Below, one piece after another: positions 1 through 7,221 of a stretch of 7,445 nucleotides of DNA. Location: contig JAKBCB010000172.1 of assembly GCA_021808185.1 (NCBI GenBank), forward strand, positions 1-7,445. Direction: 5' to 3'. The notes below the pieces were generated by a model, which searched no databases, was not told where the DNA came from, and worked only from the letters and a program-made list of their open reading frames with translations. Within the stretch, counting starts at the first letter, position 1. Every line of letters begins with the position of its first letter. Source of the stretch: Pseudomonadota bacterium. Lineage in GTDB: Bacteria; Pseudomonadota; Alphaproteobacteria; Acetobacterales; Acetobacteraceae. The position numbers were made by a program, and so were the translations under genes.

Positions 1-585
1 CGCCTGATCGTGGAGGATGCGATTCACGACAAGTTCGTCGATGGGCTGACTGCGGCGCTGAAGCAGCAGGTGATCGACGACGCCCGCAAGCAGGGCACCA
101 CGATCGGGCCGGTGGTCGATCAGAGCCAGCTCGACCAGGACATGAAATACGTCGATATCGCCAAGTCCGAAGGCGGCAAGCTGATGTTCGGCGGCGAGCG
201 GCTGAATCGGGAGAAGCCCGGCTTCTATCTGTCGCCGGCGCTGTTCACCGAGACCACGAACAGCATGCGCATCAACCGCGAGGAAGTGTTCGGCCCCGTC
301 GCCTCCGTGGTGCGCGTGAAGGACTACGACGAGGCGCTGTCCGTGGCCAACGACACCGCGTTCGGCCTGTGCGCGGGCGTGGTGACGACCTCGCTGAAGA
401 AAGCCGCGAACTTCCGGCGCAATGCCGAGGCGGGCATGGTGATGGTCAACCTGCCGACGGCGGGCGTGGACTATCATGTGCCGTTCGGCGGCCGCAAAGG
501 CTCCAGCTACGGCTCGCGTGAGCAGGGGCGCCACGCGGTGGAGTTCTACACCCAGGTCAAGACCGCCTACGTGATGCAGAGCTAG
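1..585 (+). CDS. Aldehyde dehydrogenase family protein, C-terminal part (5' end outside window)
   Basis: This is the last 194 codons of an NAD(P)+-dependent aldehyde dehydrogenase, a cytosolic enzyme oxidising an aldehyde to its acid. The frame is open from base 1, so the GTG at base 10 is an internal Val codon, not a start. Visible family marks are the cofactor-ribose motif EEVFGP (about residues 94-99 of the fragment), the FGLCAGV segment, and the C-terminal PFGGRKGSSYGSREQG block with its AVEFYTQVKTAYV tail. That tail resembles the alpha-ketoglutaric semialdehyde (2,5-dioxovalerate) dehydrogenase branch, which acts in sugar-acid or hydroxyproline catabolism; the substrate is a guess. The opening residues RLIVEDAIHDKF normally follow the catalytic Cys loop closely, so the Cys and most of the Rossmann domain lie just upstream. 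The family is about 480 residues long, so roughly 60% is missing. The next gene starts five bases after the TAG stop. Confidence 0.93.
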   Translation, partial: RLIVEDAIHDKFVDGLTAALKQQVIDDARKQGTTIGPVVDQSQLDQDMKYVDIAKSEGGKLMFGGERLNREKPGFYLSPALFTETTNSMRINREEVFGPVASVVRVKDYDEALSVANDTAFGLCAGVVTTSLKKAANFRRNAEAGMVMVNLPTAGVDYHVPFGGRKGSSYGSREQGRHAVEFYTQVKTAYVMQS

Positions 586-590
586 GCCGC

Positions 591-1571
591 ATGGCGGCGC
601 GCGTCCCGCTCATCGATCTGTCCCGCCGGATCGGGCCGGACCGCGCCGCCTTAGCCGCCGAACTCGATGCCGCGTGCCGCGACATCGGCTTTCTGCTCGT
701 CACCGGGCACGGCGTGCCCCCGGACCTGATCCGCCGGATGCACGCCGTCTCCACCGCCTTCTTCCGCCTGCCGGAGAGCGAGAAGCGGCATTTGCAGGTG
801 GCCAACGGCCGCATCCATGGCTGGACCGGACCGCGCCAATCCTACCTCGCCGACACGCTCGCCCCGGGCTCCGCGCGGGCGCCGGACTGGAAGGAGGGGT
901 TCTCCGTCGGCCCGGTCGAGACACCGCCCGACCTGACGGCGCGGGAAATCCCCTATTTCGGGCGCAACCTCTGGCCCATCCGGCCGGACGGGTTCGTCGA
1001 GATCTGGGAAGACTATTTTCGCGAGATGGAGCGGCTGGCGAGCGAATTGATGGCGGCGTTCGCCCTGGCGCTCGGTCTGGCGGAGGACTACTTCGCCGGG
1101 CGCATCGACCGCCACATCACCGGCCTCTCGGCGCAGTACTACCCGCCGCAGCCGGCCGCCCCCCTGCCCGGCCAGGTGCGCGCCGGCGCGCACACCGATT
1201 TCGGCAGCCTGACCATCCTGAGCACGGGCGATGACCCGGGCGGCCTGCAAGTGCGCGACCACGACGGCACATGGCGGGACGTGCAGGCGGCGCCGGACGT
1301 GTTCGTGGTCAATATCGGCGACCTGATGGCGCAATGGACCAACGACCGCTGGGTTTCCACCCTGCACCGCGTCGCCAATCCCCCGCGTGAGCGGGCGCAC
1401 CTGCCGCGCCAGTCCATCGCGTTCTTCCACCAGCCGAACTGGCACACGCTGGTGGAATGCCTGCCCGGTTGCGGCGGCGCGGACAATCCGCCGCGCCACG
1501 CGCCGATCACCTCGGGCGCGCATTTCGAGCGCAAGCTGGCCCTGCTGCGCGGAGCCGAAGCGGCAGGCTGA
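591..1571 (+). CDS. Isopenicillin N synthase-like 2-oxoglutarate/Fe(II) dioxygenase
   Basis: A 326-residue cytosolic non-haem iron oxygenase, a normal full length for the family. The N-terminal DIOX_N-type region runs from about residue 5 (VPLIDLS) through DIGFLLVTGHGVP (31-43). The catalytic jelly-roll holds the iron triad H201 and D203 (AHTDFGSLTIL) and H259 (STLHRV), and the 2-oxoglutarate-binding R273-x-S275 (RQSIAFFHQP). All key residues are present, so it should be active. Known members hydroxylate, desaturate or cyclise small molecules; the substrate cannot be read from sequence, and an actual penicillin pathway is not implied. The ATG lies five bases after the aldehyde dehydrogenase stop, with only a weak Shine-Dalgarno inside the end of that gene, so cotranscription and reinitiation are likely. 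The pair may act in one catabolic route, with the oxygenase yielding an aldehyde or acting upstream of it (inference). Confidence 0.92.
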   Translation: MAARVPLIDLSRRIGPDRAALAAELDAACRDIGFLLVTGHGVPPDLIRRMHAVSTAFFRLPESEKRHLQVANGRIHGWTGPRQSYLADTLAPGSARAPDWKEGFSVGPVETPPDLTAREIPYFGRNLWPIRPDGFVEIWEDYFREMERLASELMAAFALALGLAEDYFAGRIDRHITGLSAQYYPPQPAAPLPGQVRAGAHTDFGSLTILSTGDDPGGLQVRDHDGTWRDVQAAPDVFVVNIGDLMAQWTNDRWVSTLHRVANPPRERAHLPRQSIAFFHQPNWHTLVECLPGCGGADNPPRHAPITSGAHFERKLALLRGAEAAG

Positions 1572-1722
1572 GCCTGTTGCGTTAGCGCCGCCTTCAGACC
1601 TCCCCGCGTACCCTGCGAGGCTCGGTCAGCCAGGGAGCGTGCCGGAGTGCCGATGCTTTCATGCCAGGACCACCCACCGCGCCGCGCAACCGCGCCCGGC
1701 GCGGGCTGAGCGGGGCATCGCC
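1572..1722 (+). other. Intergenic gap before the c-di-GMP gene
   Basis: A 151-base GC-rich gap between the oxygenase stop and the chosen GTG start. I see no convincing hairpin plus T-run terminator and no clear -35/-10 pair. It could hold the promoter of the c-di-GMP gene, but nothing specific supports a position. The only local signal is the GGGG (1712-1715) serving as a modest ribosome binding site. Confidence 0.4.
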
Positions 1723-4242
1723 GTGTGGCGCGCGCTCGACAACGCCCATATCCGCGTCAAGCTGCTGATCGCGCCGCTGTTCGCGGTGCTGGCGCTGGCC
1801 CTGACCTGCGGCGTCGCGTTCCGCGGCTTCAGCAGCGAGACCGCGGCCCACATCCGGCTTGAGGCGCTGCACGACTACCGGCTCGCGGCCTCGGCCGGCA
1901 TGCGGCTTGCCGCCACGCGGCTCCAGGCGGATCTGTTTCGCCTGACCTCGTTCGGCGCGATGGGCGTCGGCCACGCCGCCCTGGTGCCGATCGCCTCCAG
2001 CGTGGAACTCGAGGAGGCGGCGCTCGAACGGCTCGCGTCCGACCTGCTGCGGGGCATCACGGACAGCCATGACCGCGCGCCGCTGGAACGGGCGCTGGGC
2101 GCCTATCGCGCGCAGAGCTGGCATGCGGTGGCCAATGTGCTGGCCAATCCGGGGCAGGGCGCGATCGCCGCGCGCAACGCCGCCGTGGCGCTCGACGCGG
2201 TGATCTCCGAGGTGCGGCTGCTCGACATCGTCGCCGAGTCCGACGAGGCGGACGCCGAGGCGGCGTCGCTCGCGCTCAACGGCCGGAACAAGGTTGCCAT
2301 GCTCGCGCTGATGGCGGCGGGCAGCCTCGGCGTCGCGCTGGTCAACCTGCTCGTGGCCTGGCGCATCGCCGAGCCGGTGCGCCGGCTGACCCACGCCATG
2401 TCGCGGCTGGCCGAGAACCACTACGACGTGGACATCCCGGCCATCGCCCAGCGCGACGAAGTCGGCTCGATGGCGCGCGCGGTGCGGGTGTTCCGCGAGG
2501 GGATGCTGCGCGCCGACGCGCTCTCCCGCGAACAACTCGCCACGCAGCGCTTCCTCGACACCGTGCTGGAGAACGTGCCGGTGCCGATCGGCGTGATGGG
2601 CGCGGGCAAGCTGGATCTGGTTTATGTCAACCGCGCCGGCGAAAGCTTCCTCGGGCTGCCGCGCGGCGAGGTGATCGGCCAGACCATGCGCGAGCTGTAC
2701 TCGCAAAGCGATGCCGACAGCTTCATCACCACGGACATCGCGAGCCACAAGCTGGGATCGCCGAGCGTGCAGGAAGGCATAACCCTGCACACGCCGCGCA
2801 ACGGCACGCGGCTGGTCACCATCACCCGGGTTGCGATCGCGGGTTCGGATGGCGCGCCGCAATACCTGCTCGCCATGATCGACGACATCACCGAACGCCA
2901 GCGCGCCGAGGACCGCATCCGCCACATGGCGCGCCACGACGCGCTGACCGACCTGCCGAACCGCGACACATTCCGCGAGCAACTCGTCCAGGCGCTGCGC
3001 GAGCCACGCGGCAGCGGCGGCCGCCCGGCGGTGTTCTGCCTCGACCTCGACCACTTCAAGGACGTCAACGACACGCTGGGCCACGCCGCCGGCGACAAGC
3101 TGCTGCGCGGCCTCGCCGCACGCATGCGCGCCTGCCTGCGCGATGAGGACACGCTGGCGCGCCTCGGCGGCGACGAGTTCGCGGTCATCCTGCCGGTGGC
3201 GCGCCACCGGCAGGACGTGGAGGCGGTGGCCAGGCGGTTGCTGGAAACAACGCGCGAGCCGTTCGACCTGGATGGCCATCTGGTCCATGCCGGTCTCAGC
3301 ATCGGGGTGGTGCTGGCCACGCCGGGGATGGATGGCGGCGAGCTGGTCAAGCAGGCCGATCTGGCGCTGTACGAGGCCAAGGGCGGCGGGCGCGGCCGCG
3401 TGTGTTTCTTCGCGCCGGAGATGGATGCACGGCTGCGCCACCGGCGCAGCATGGAACAGGCGCTGCGCGCGGCCATCGGCACCGACCAGCTGCTGCTGCA
3501 CTACCAGCCGCAGGTGGATCTGGCCACCGGGGCCATCGTCGGCGTGGAAGCCCTGATGCGCTGGAACCGGCCCGGCCACGGCGCGGTGCCACCTGACCAG
3601 TTCATTCCGCTCGCCGAGGAAACCGGTCTGATCGCCCCGCTCGGCGTCTGGCTGCTGGACGTGGCGTGCCAGGAAGCGGCGCGCTGGTCCGGACAGACCC
3701 AGATCGCGCTCAATGTCTCGCCCACGCAGTTCCGGCAGGCCGGCTTCCTGGAGACAGTGAAGGACGCGCTGGCGCGCGCGGGGCTGGACCCGCGCCGGCT
3801 GGAGATGGAAGTCACCGAGGGCATCCTGCTGCACGACACCGCGGAGACGCTGGCGATCCTCGCCGGGTTGCGCGCCCTGGGCGTGCGCCTCGCGATGGAC
3901 GATTTCGGCACCGGCTACGCGAGCCTGGGCTACCTGCAAAAGTTCCGCTTCGACAAGATCAAGATCGACAAGAGCTTCATCCGCAACCTCGCCACCGACC
4001 CGCACGCCTCGGCGATCGTGCGCGCCGTCGTGGGCCTCAGCGAATCGCTCGGAATGTGCACCAACGCCGAGGGGGTGGAGGAACAGGAGCAGGTCGATCT
4101 GCTGCGCGCGCACGGCTGCGCCGAGGCGCAGGGCTACCGCTTCTGGCGGCCGATGCCGGCGGCGGAGCTGCGCGACCTGTTGGGGCCGCCGCCCCGCGTG
4201 GCCGTCGTCACCTCACCCGACTGGTCCGACGCCGCGGCATAG
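1723..4242 (+). CDS. Membrane-anchored sensor c-di-GMP cyclase/phosphodiesterase (sensor-HAMP-PAS-GGDEF-EAL)
   Basis: An 839-residue inner-membrane signalling protein that makes and/or degrades c-di-GMP. In order: TM1 (about 12-33), an Ala-rich helical periplasmic sensor (about 34-190), TM2 (about 191-213), HAMP (about 214-266), PAS (about 274-392), GGDEF (about 398-565) and EAL (about 575-820). The cyclase domain has DLDHFKDVND (441-450), GGDEF (482-486) and an inhibitory RxxD I-site (R473-D476) correctly spaced. The EAL domain keeps E609-A610-L611, N664, E696/E699 (EVTE), D726-D727, K747, E783/E786 and Q803, the usual metal and substrate residues. Both activities are therefore plausible; the net output is unknown. 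I chose GTG 1723 because GGGG lies seven bases upstream and the transmembrane helix follows at once. The frame stays open upstream into the oxygenase gene, but that stretch reads as non-membrane Arg-rich filler. GTG 1639 would add 28 residues, but its AGGGAG is only one base away. The 3' end overlaps the convergent glycosyltransferase gene. Confidence 0.92.
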   Translation: MWRALDNAHIRVKLLIAPLFAVLALALTCGVAFRGFSSETAAHIRLEALHDYRLAASAGMRLAATRLQADLFRLTSFGAMGVGHAALVPIASSVELEEAALERLASDLLRGITDSHDRAPLERALGAYRAQSWHAVANVLANPGQGAIAARNAAVALDAVISEVRLLDIVAESDEADAEAASLALNGRNKVAMLALMAAGSLGVALVNLLVAWRIAEPVRRLTHAMSRLAENHYDVDIPAIAQRDEVGSMARAVRVFREGMLRADALSREQLATQRFLDTVLENVPVPIGVMGAGKLDLVYVNRAGESFLGLPRGEVIGQTMRELYSQSDADSFITTDIASHKLGSPSVQEGITLHTPRNGTRLVTITRVAIAGSDGAPQYLLAMIDDITERQRAEDRIRHMARHDALTDLPNRDTFREQLVQALREPRGSGGRPAVFCLDLDHFKDVNDTLGHAAGDKLLRGLAARMRACLRDEDTLARLGGDEFAVILPVARHRQDVEAVARRLLETTREPFDLDGHLVHAGLSIGVVLATPGMDGGELVKQADLALYEAKGGGRGRVCFFAPEMDARLRHRRSMEQALRAAIGTDQLLLHYQPQVDLATGAIVGVEALMRWNRPGHGAVPPDQFIPLAEETGLIAPLGVWLLDVACQEAARWSGQTQIALNVSPTQFRQAGFLETVKDALARAGLDPRRLEMEVTEGILLHDTAETLAILAGLRALGVRLAMDDFGTGYASLGYLQKFRFDKIKIDKSFIRNLATDPHASAIVRAVVGLSESLGMCTNAEGVEEQEQVDLLRAHGCAEAQGYRFWRPMPAAELRDLLGPPPRVAVVTSPDWSDAAA
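3188..3215. repeat. 28-bp perfect palindrome inside the GGDEF coding region
   Basis: The left arm TCCTGCCGGTGGCG (3188-3201) is followed directly by its exact reverse complement (3202-3215), with no spacer. All 14 base pairs match, and symmetry breaks at 3187/3216. It lies just after the GGDEF codons and encodes ordinary family sequence (ILPVARHRQD), so it does not disrupt the protein. Role unknown: it could be a chance product of GC-rich coding, a DNA-binding site or an extruding cruciform/mRNA hairpin. Confidence 0.9.
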
Positions 4243-5486
4243 AGCGCGCGGAACCCCGCCACCATCGCCGCGCGCGGCGGCGGGGGCGCGATGCCGGCGG
4301 CAATCCGGTCCCACAGGCCGGGCTCGGTCGCGGCGCGGCGGATCGTCTCGGCCAGCGCGCGAGCGTCCGCGAAGCGGAACAGCAGCCCGTCGCGCCCATG
4401 CGTCACCCGCTCGGCCGGGCCGCCGACATCCGGGGCGATCACCGGGCGGCCGCACATCCAGGCTTCCGAGATGACCAGGCCGAAGCTCTCCCACCAGACC
4501 GACGGCATCACGCACCAATCGACGCGCGCCATGCGCTCGCCGATCCGCGCGGGGTGATACGGGCCGTTGAAGGTCACGATCCGCTCGGCCGCCGGGCGGT
4601 CCAGTTCCGCCACGACGAACCGCTCCACCTCGGCGCGGCGCGCCTCGGAGGCGTAGCGGAGATTGTCGCCGTTGATCTCCACGCTGAAATCCACGAACCC
4701 CTCGGCGCGCAACAGGTCCACCGCCTGCAACAGCAGCCAGACGCCCTTGGCGTCCACCAACTGGCCGAAGAAGCCGAAACGCGCCCGCCGGGCGCGCGGC
4801 GCCTGTGGGGTTTCGGCGTCGGGTGGCTTGTCCTGGCCGTTCGGCACATGCACCAGCCGCTCCGCTGGCAGGCCCCAGCGGATGAATGGCGCGCGCATGA
4901 ACCGGCTCGGCACGGTGAACACGTCCACGGCGGCCAGATGCGCCTGGAAATACGCCGCGCGCAGGAAGAAGCGCTCGGGCGGGATCGCCGGGAAACACTG
5001 GTGGCAGCGCACCGGGGTCGCGTGATCGCACAGCGAGCCGTCGGTCGTGCGCACCATGTGTCCGTCGGCGGCGCAGATGGCCAGGAACTCGTGGAAAGTG
5101 AACACGATGCGGCAGGCAGGCCGCACGCGCCGGGTCAGCGTCAGCAACTCGATGCCGAAGGTCATGAAATGGTGGAAATGCACCACGTCCGGCCGTACCT
5201 GTTCCAGGAACGCCGCATACGCCTCGACCAATCGCGGGTCGGAGCATTTGTGCCACCACGGGTCCATCTCGTTGGTCAGGAACAGAAACTCGTCGGGGCG
5301 GCCGTCGAAGCCGGTGATGCAGGCGCCGGCCTTGTACAGCGCCGGCAGGCTGCGGTCGGTGGAGGCGAGCAGCACCGGCGCCACGCCCGGCACCTGCTTC
5401 AGCCCCTCGAACAATTCGCGCGCCACCAGTTGCGCCCCACCGCGCACCAGATCCGGATGGAACACGCTGAGGATCAGCACCTTCAT
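4134..5486 (-). CDS. GT4-family glycosyltransferase (GT-B fold)
   Basis: A 450-residue retaining glycosyltransferase, probably cytosolic or membrane-peripheral, moving a sugar from a nucleotide donor to a growing glycan. The N-terminal half starts MKVLILSVFHPD with the glycine loop GGAQ (16-19) and has PDVVHFHHF (99-107). The C-terminal half has FFGQLVDAKG (239-248, with Gln where many relatives carry Arg, and K247), the E-x7-E motif ESFGLVISE (E333, E341) and PVIAPDVGGPAE (348-359). A Cys set C138, C153, C161 and C164 follows the HEF motif (132-134), as in a GT4 subgroup. The ATG overlaps the upstream gene's TGA (ATGA), indicating translational coupling. It is preferred over a longer open frame back to 5690, which lies inside the GT2 gene. 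The last 28 or so residues are low-complexity and basic, overlap the convergent c-di-GMP gene, and may be run-on past an ancestral stop. Donor and acceptor are unknown. Confidence 0.93.
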   Translation of the reverse strand: MKVLILSVFHPDLVRGGAQLVARELFEGLKQVPGVAPVLLASTDRSLPALYKAGACITGFDGRPDEFLFLTNEMDPWWHKCSDPRLVEAYAAFLEQVRPDVVHFHHFMTFGIELLTLTRRVRPACRIVFTFHEFLAICAADGHMVRTTDGSLCDHATPVRCHQCFPAIPPERFFLRAAYFQAHLAAVDVFTVPSRFMRAPFIRWGLPAERLVHVPNGQDKPPDAETPQAPRARRARFGFFGQLVDAKGVWLLLQAVDLLRAEGFVDFSVEINGDNLRYASEARRAEVERFVVAELDRPAAERIVTFNGPYHPARIGERMARVDWCVMPSVWWESFGLVISEAWMCGRPVIAPDVGGPAERVTHGRDGLLFRFADARALAETIRRAATEPGLWDRIAAGIAPPPPRAAMVAGFRALYAAASDQSGEVTTATRGGGPNRSRSSAAGIGRQKR

Positions 5487-7087
5487 GGCGCGGCCAGCAG
5501 CGGATGCGTGGGCACCGGCCCGAGCAGCCCCTCGCGGAGGCTCGCGGCCCAGGTGCTGGAGAATTGCCAGCGATTGACGAAGCTCGCCCCCTCCGAGGCC
5601 AGCGAGCGGGTGCCGCCCTTGCCCTCCAGGTGCCACAGCCGGATGTCGTGCAGCCACGCGGGCGTGCCGGCCGACAGGCTGCGCAGGCACAGATCGGCGT
5701 CCTCGTAGTGGCCGAACACGAAATCCTCGGAGAACCCGCCCAGCCTCTCGAACCAGTCGCGGCGGACGGACATGAAGGCGCCGGTGACGGCGGGCACCGG
5801 CCGCGCGCGGGCAAACCGCTCATCGCCGGCCGGCGCGCCCTTGCCGTAATGCTCCACGCGGACAAGGTCGCGGCGCACCAGCGACCCGCCGCGCTCCACC
5901 GGCACGCTGTCTATGTCGAAATACATGCCCCCGTGCATCAGCGAGCCGTCCTCGTAGTAGAGCGGCACGCCGAACAGCGCGGTGCGTTCCGGCGGCAGCA
6001 GTTCGACCGCCTCGGTGTGGCGGCGCGCCCAGTCCTTCTGCCGTGGCACCACGTCCGGATTCAGCGCCACCACGCGGTCGCTGCGCGCATGGGCCACGCC
6101 CGCGTTGTTGGCGGCACCGAACCCGGCATTGCCGGGCAGCAGCACCAGCGTCTGCCGCGTGCCGTGGATCAGGCTGGCGATGCGCGCATCCCGCAGCAGC
6201 CGGTCGTTCAATTCGGGACTGTTGCAGACATAGATCAGTTCGTACTCCTCCATTCCCGGCAACCCGGCGAACAGCGCGTTCTGCACGAACAGGAATTCCG
6301 GCCGCCCGTACAGGCACACCACCAGCGAGCCGCGCGGCTTGCCGCCCTGCGGGCCGAAGCGGGCCACGAACGGGTTGGCCACGATGCCCGCGGTCAGGCG
6401 GCGGTTATGCGCCACGATCTGCGCGCCAGCGCCGCCATCTAGGCACGTCACCGCCGCGCTGTACGGGTCGCCGAAATGGTCCGCCCCCGCGAGCCAGCCC
6501 AGCACCGCATCGCGCAGATCGGCATCCGGCACCGCGCGCACGCCCGCCGTCAGCGTCACCCCCGCCCCGCTCTCCAGCCGCAGCATCACGCGGCAGGAGG
6601 CATTGCGCGGCACCACCCGGCCGAGGTCGAGGAACGACCAGAAGCCGTACGGATGCCGCGCGGCGGAGCCAAGCTTCTGCTCGACATCGCGCCTTCGCGT
6701 GCGCGCGAGCGAGACCGGCACCAGATCCGCGGCCCAGCCCTCGCCTTCCACGCGCAGCTCGGCCAACGGGTCGCTGGCATCGTCGATCCAGCCGTTGACG
6801 AACACGCCGCCGCCCGGCGACATCCGCACCGCCTCCATCCCGAACGCCGTCGGCAGCGGCGCGCGCGAGCCATCGGGGCGGATCGTCGCCATCGCGATCA
6901 CCACCGGCTCGTACGTCTCGCCGGACGCCGGCAGGTAGCGTCGGCTCTCGCGCGCGCCGTAGCGCAGATAATGCTCGCGCCCGGACGCGAGCGCCCCGCC
7001 CGCGACCGCCCCGGCCACGTCCGGGTTGAGCTGGAGGTACATCGCCTCGTCGAAATCGGCCGGGGCTTCCTGCTCGGCCCCGTTCAC
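5483..7087 (-). CDS. Multidomain GT2-family glycosyltransferase with N-terminal NPDV-type motif
   Basis: A 534-residue protein without obvious transmembrane helices, roughly twice a minimal GT2 domain. Residues 11-50 carry a FDEAMYLQLNPDVAGAV...HYLRYGARESR motif, a short repeat known from alphaproteobacterial surface and glycosyltransferase proteins. Residues about 60-190 look like a beta-rich accessory domain (GVFVNGWIDDASDPLAELRVEG). From about 253 comes a GT2 (GT-A) domain: SLVVCLYGRPEF, NAGFGAANNAGVAHA (320-334), the DxD-like LNPDV (342-346), TGAFMSVRRDWFERLGGF (435-452), the acidic EDADLC (462-467) and WHLEGK (485-490). This resembles rhamnosyltransferase-like enzymes of polysaccharide synthesis; the sugar is not predictable. 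The GTG start has only a weak AGG upstream. It is the first possible start after an in-frame TGA at 7129-7127, and the alternative ATG (M16) would cut the N-terminal motif. It is first in an operon with the GT4 gene. Confidence 0.9.
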   Translation of the reverse strand: MNGAEQEAPADFDEAMYLQLNPDVAGAVAGGALASGREHYLRYGARESRRYLPASGETYEPVVIAMATIRPDGSRAPLPTAFGMEAVRMSPGGGVFVNGWIDDASDPLAELRVEGEGWAADLVPVSLARTRRRDVEQKLGSAARHPYGFWSFLDLGRVVPRNASCRVMLRLESGAGVTLTAGVRAVPDADLRDAVLGWLAGADHFGDPYSAAVTCLDGGAGAQIVAHNRRLTAGIVANPFVARFGPQGGKPRGSLVVCLYGRPEFLFVQNALFAGLPGMEEYELIYVCNSPELNDRLLRDARIASLIHGTRQTLVLLPGNAGFGAANNAGVAHARSDRVVALNPDVVPRQKDWARRHTEAVELLPPERTALFGVPLYYEDGSLMHGGMYFDIDSVPVERGGSLVRRDLVRVEHYGKGAPAGDERFARARPVPAVTGAFMSVRRDWFERLGGFSEDFVFGHYEDADLCLRSLSAGTPAWLHDIRLWHLEGKGGTRSLASEGASFVNRWQFSSTWAASLREGLLGPVPTHPLLAAP

Positions 7088-7186
7088 GTTCGGCCTATGA
7101 TCGACGTGGAGACCCGCATGGCCGCATCATGCCGCCCCGGCCGGCGGACGCAAGCCGAACTCGCCATGCCGCCCCTATGCGCGCCA

Positions 7187-7196
7187 CACGATCGTG
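7187..7196. promoter_or_regulatory. 10-bp perfect palindrome, possible operator
   Basis: CACGATCGTG is its own reverse complement. It sits immediately left of the AT-rich island in the divergent region. A ten-base palindrome alone is weak evidence; the position is the main reason to list it. Confidence 0.3.
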
Positions 7197-7197
7197 G

Positions 7198-7221
7198 TTT
7201 GAAATAGACTACATGGCTATT
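7198..7221. promoter_or_regulatory. AT-rich island, candidate promoter region
   Basis: Only 7 of these 24 bases are G or C, in sharp contrast to the surroundings. It contains TTGAAA (7199-7204, five of six matches to a sigma-70 -35 box) and TAGACT (7205-7210, a partial -10), but no well-spaced pair of both boxes on the plus strand. It could serve either divergent gene. The strand and start site cannot be fixed from sequence. Confidence 0.35.

Noticed and set aside
1176..1193. 18-bp perfect palindrome GTGCGCGCCGGCGCGCAC in the oxygenase gene
   Set aside because: It is made almost entirely of alternating G and C, far more likely by chance in GC-rich coding DNA, and encodes the conserved stretch before the iron-binding HxD.
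1387..1722. N-terminal extension of the c-di-GMP protein back into the oxygenase gene
   Set aside because: The extra 112 residues are a frame-shifted reading of the oxygenase end plus intergenic filler. The membrane helix and GGGG-spaced GTG at 1723 give a normal start.
1594..4113. Long minus-strand open frame (839 codons) opposite the c-di-GMP gene
   Set aside because: Its translation is a His/Arg/Gln-rich sequence without recognisable motifs. The plus strand encodes clear HAMP, PAS, GGDEF and EAL motifs. Long antisense frames are expected in GC-rich coding DNA.
4182..4195. GGGGC-CGCC-GCCCC hairpin near the convergent gene ends as an intrinsic terminator
   Set aside because: No T-run follows on either strand, and it lies in coding sequence of both genes.
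3666..5708. 680-codon plus-strand open frame spanning the 3' end of the c-di-GMP gene and the GT4 gene
   Set aside because: It is out of frame with the EAL domain and antisense to the GT4 gene; low-complexity Arg/Ala/Gly translation with no family motifs.
4213..5865. 550-codon minus-strand frame overlapping both glycosyltransferase genes
   Set aside because: It is a shifted frame of the two real genes, rich in Arg/Ala/Pro/Gly and without motifs.
7097..7207. Small plus-strand open frame (36 codons) starting MIDVETRM
   Set aside because: No ribosome binding site, no recognisable similarity, and it is the tail of a long frame antisense to the GT2 gene.
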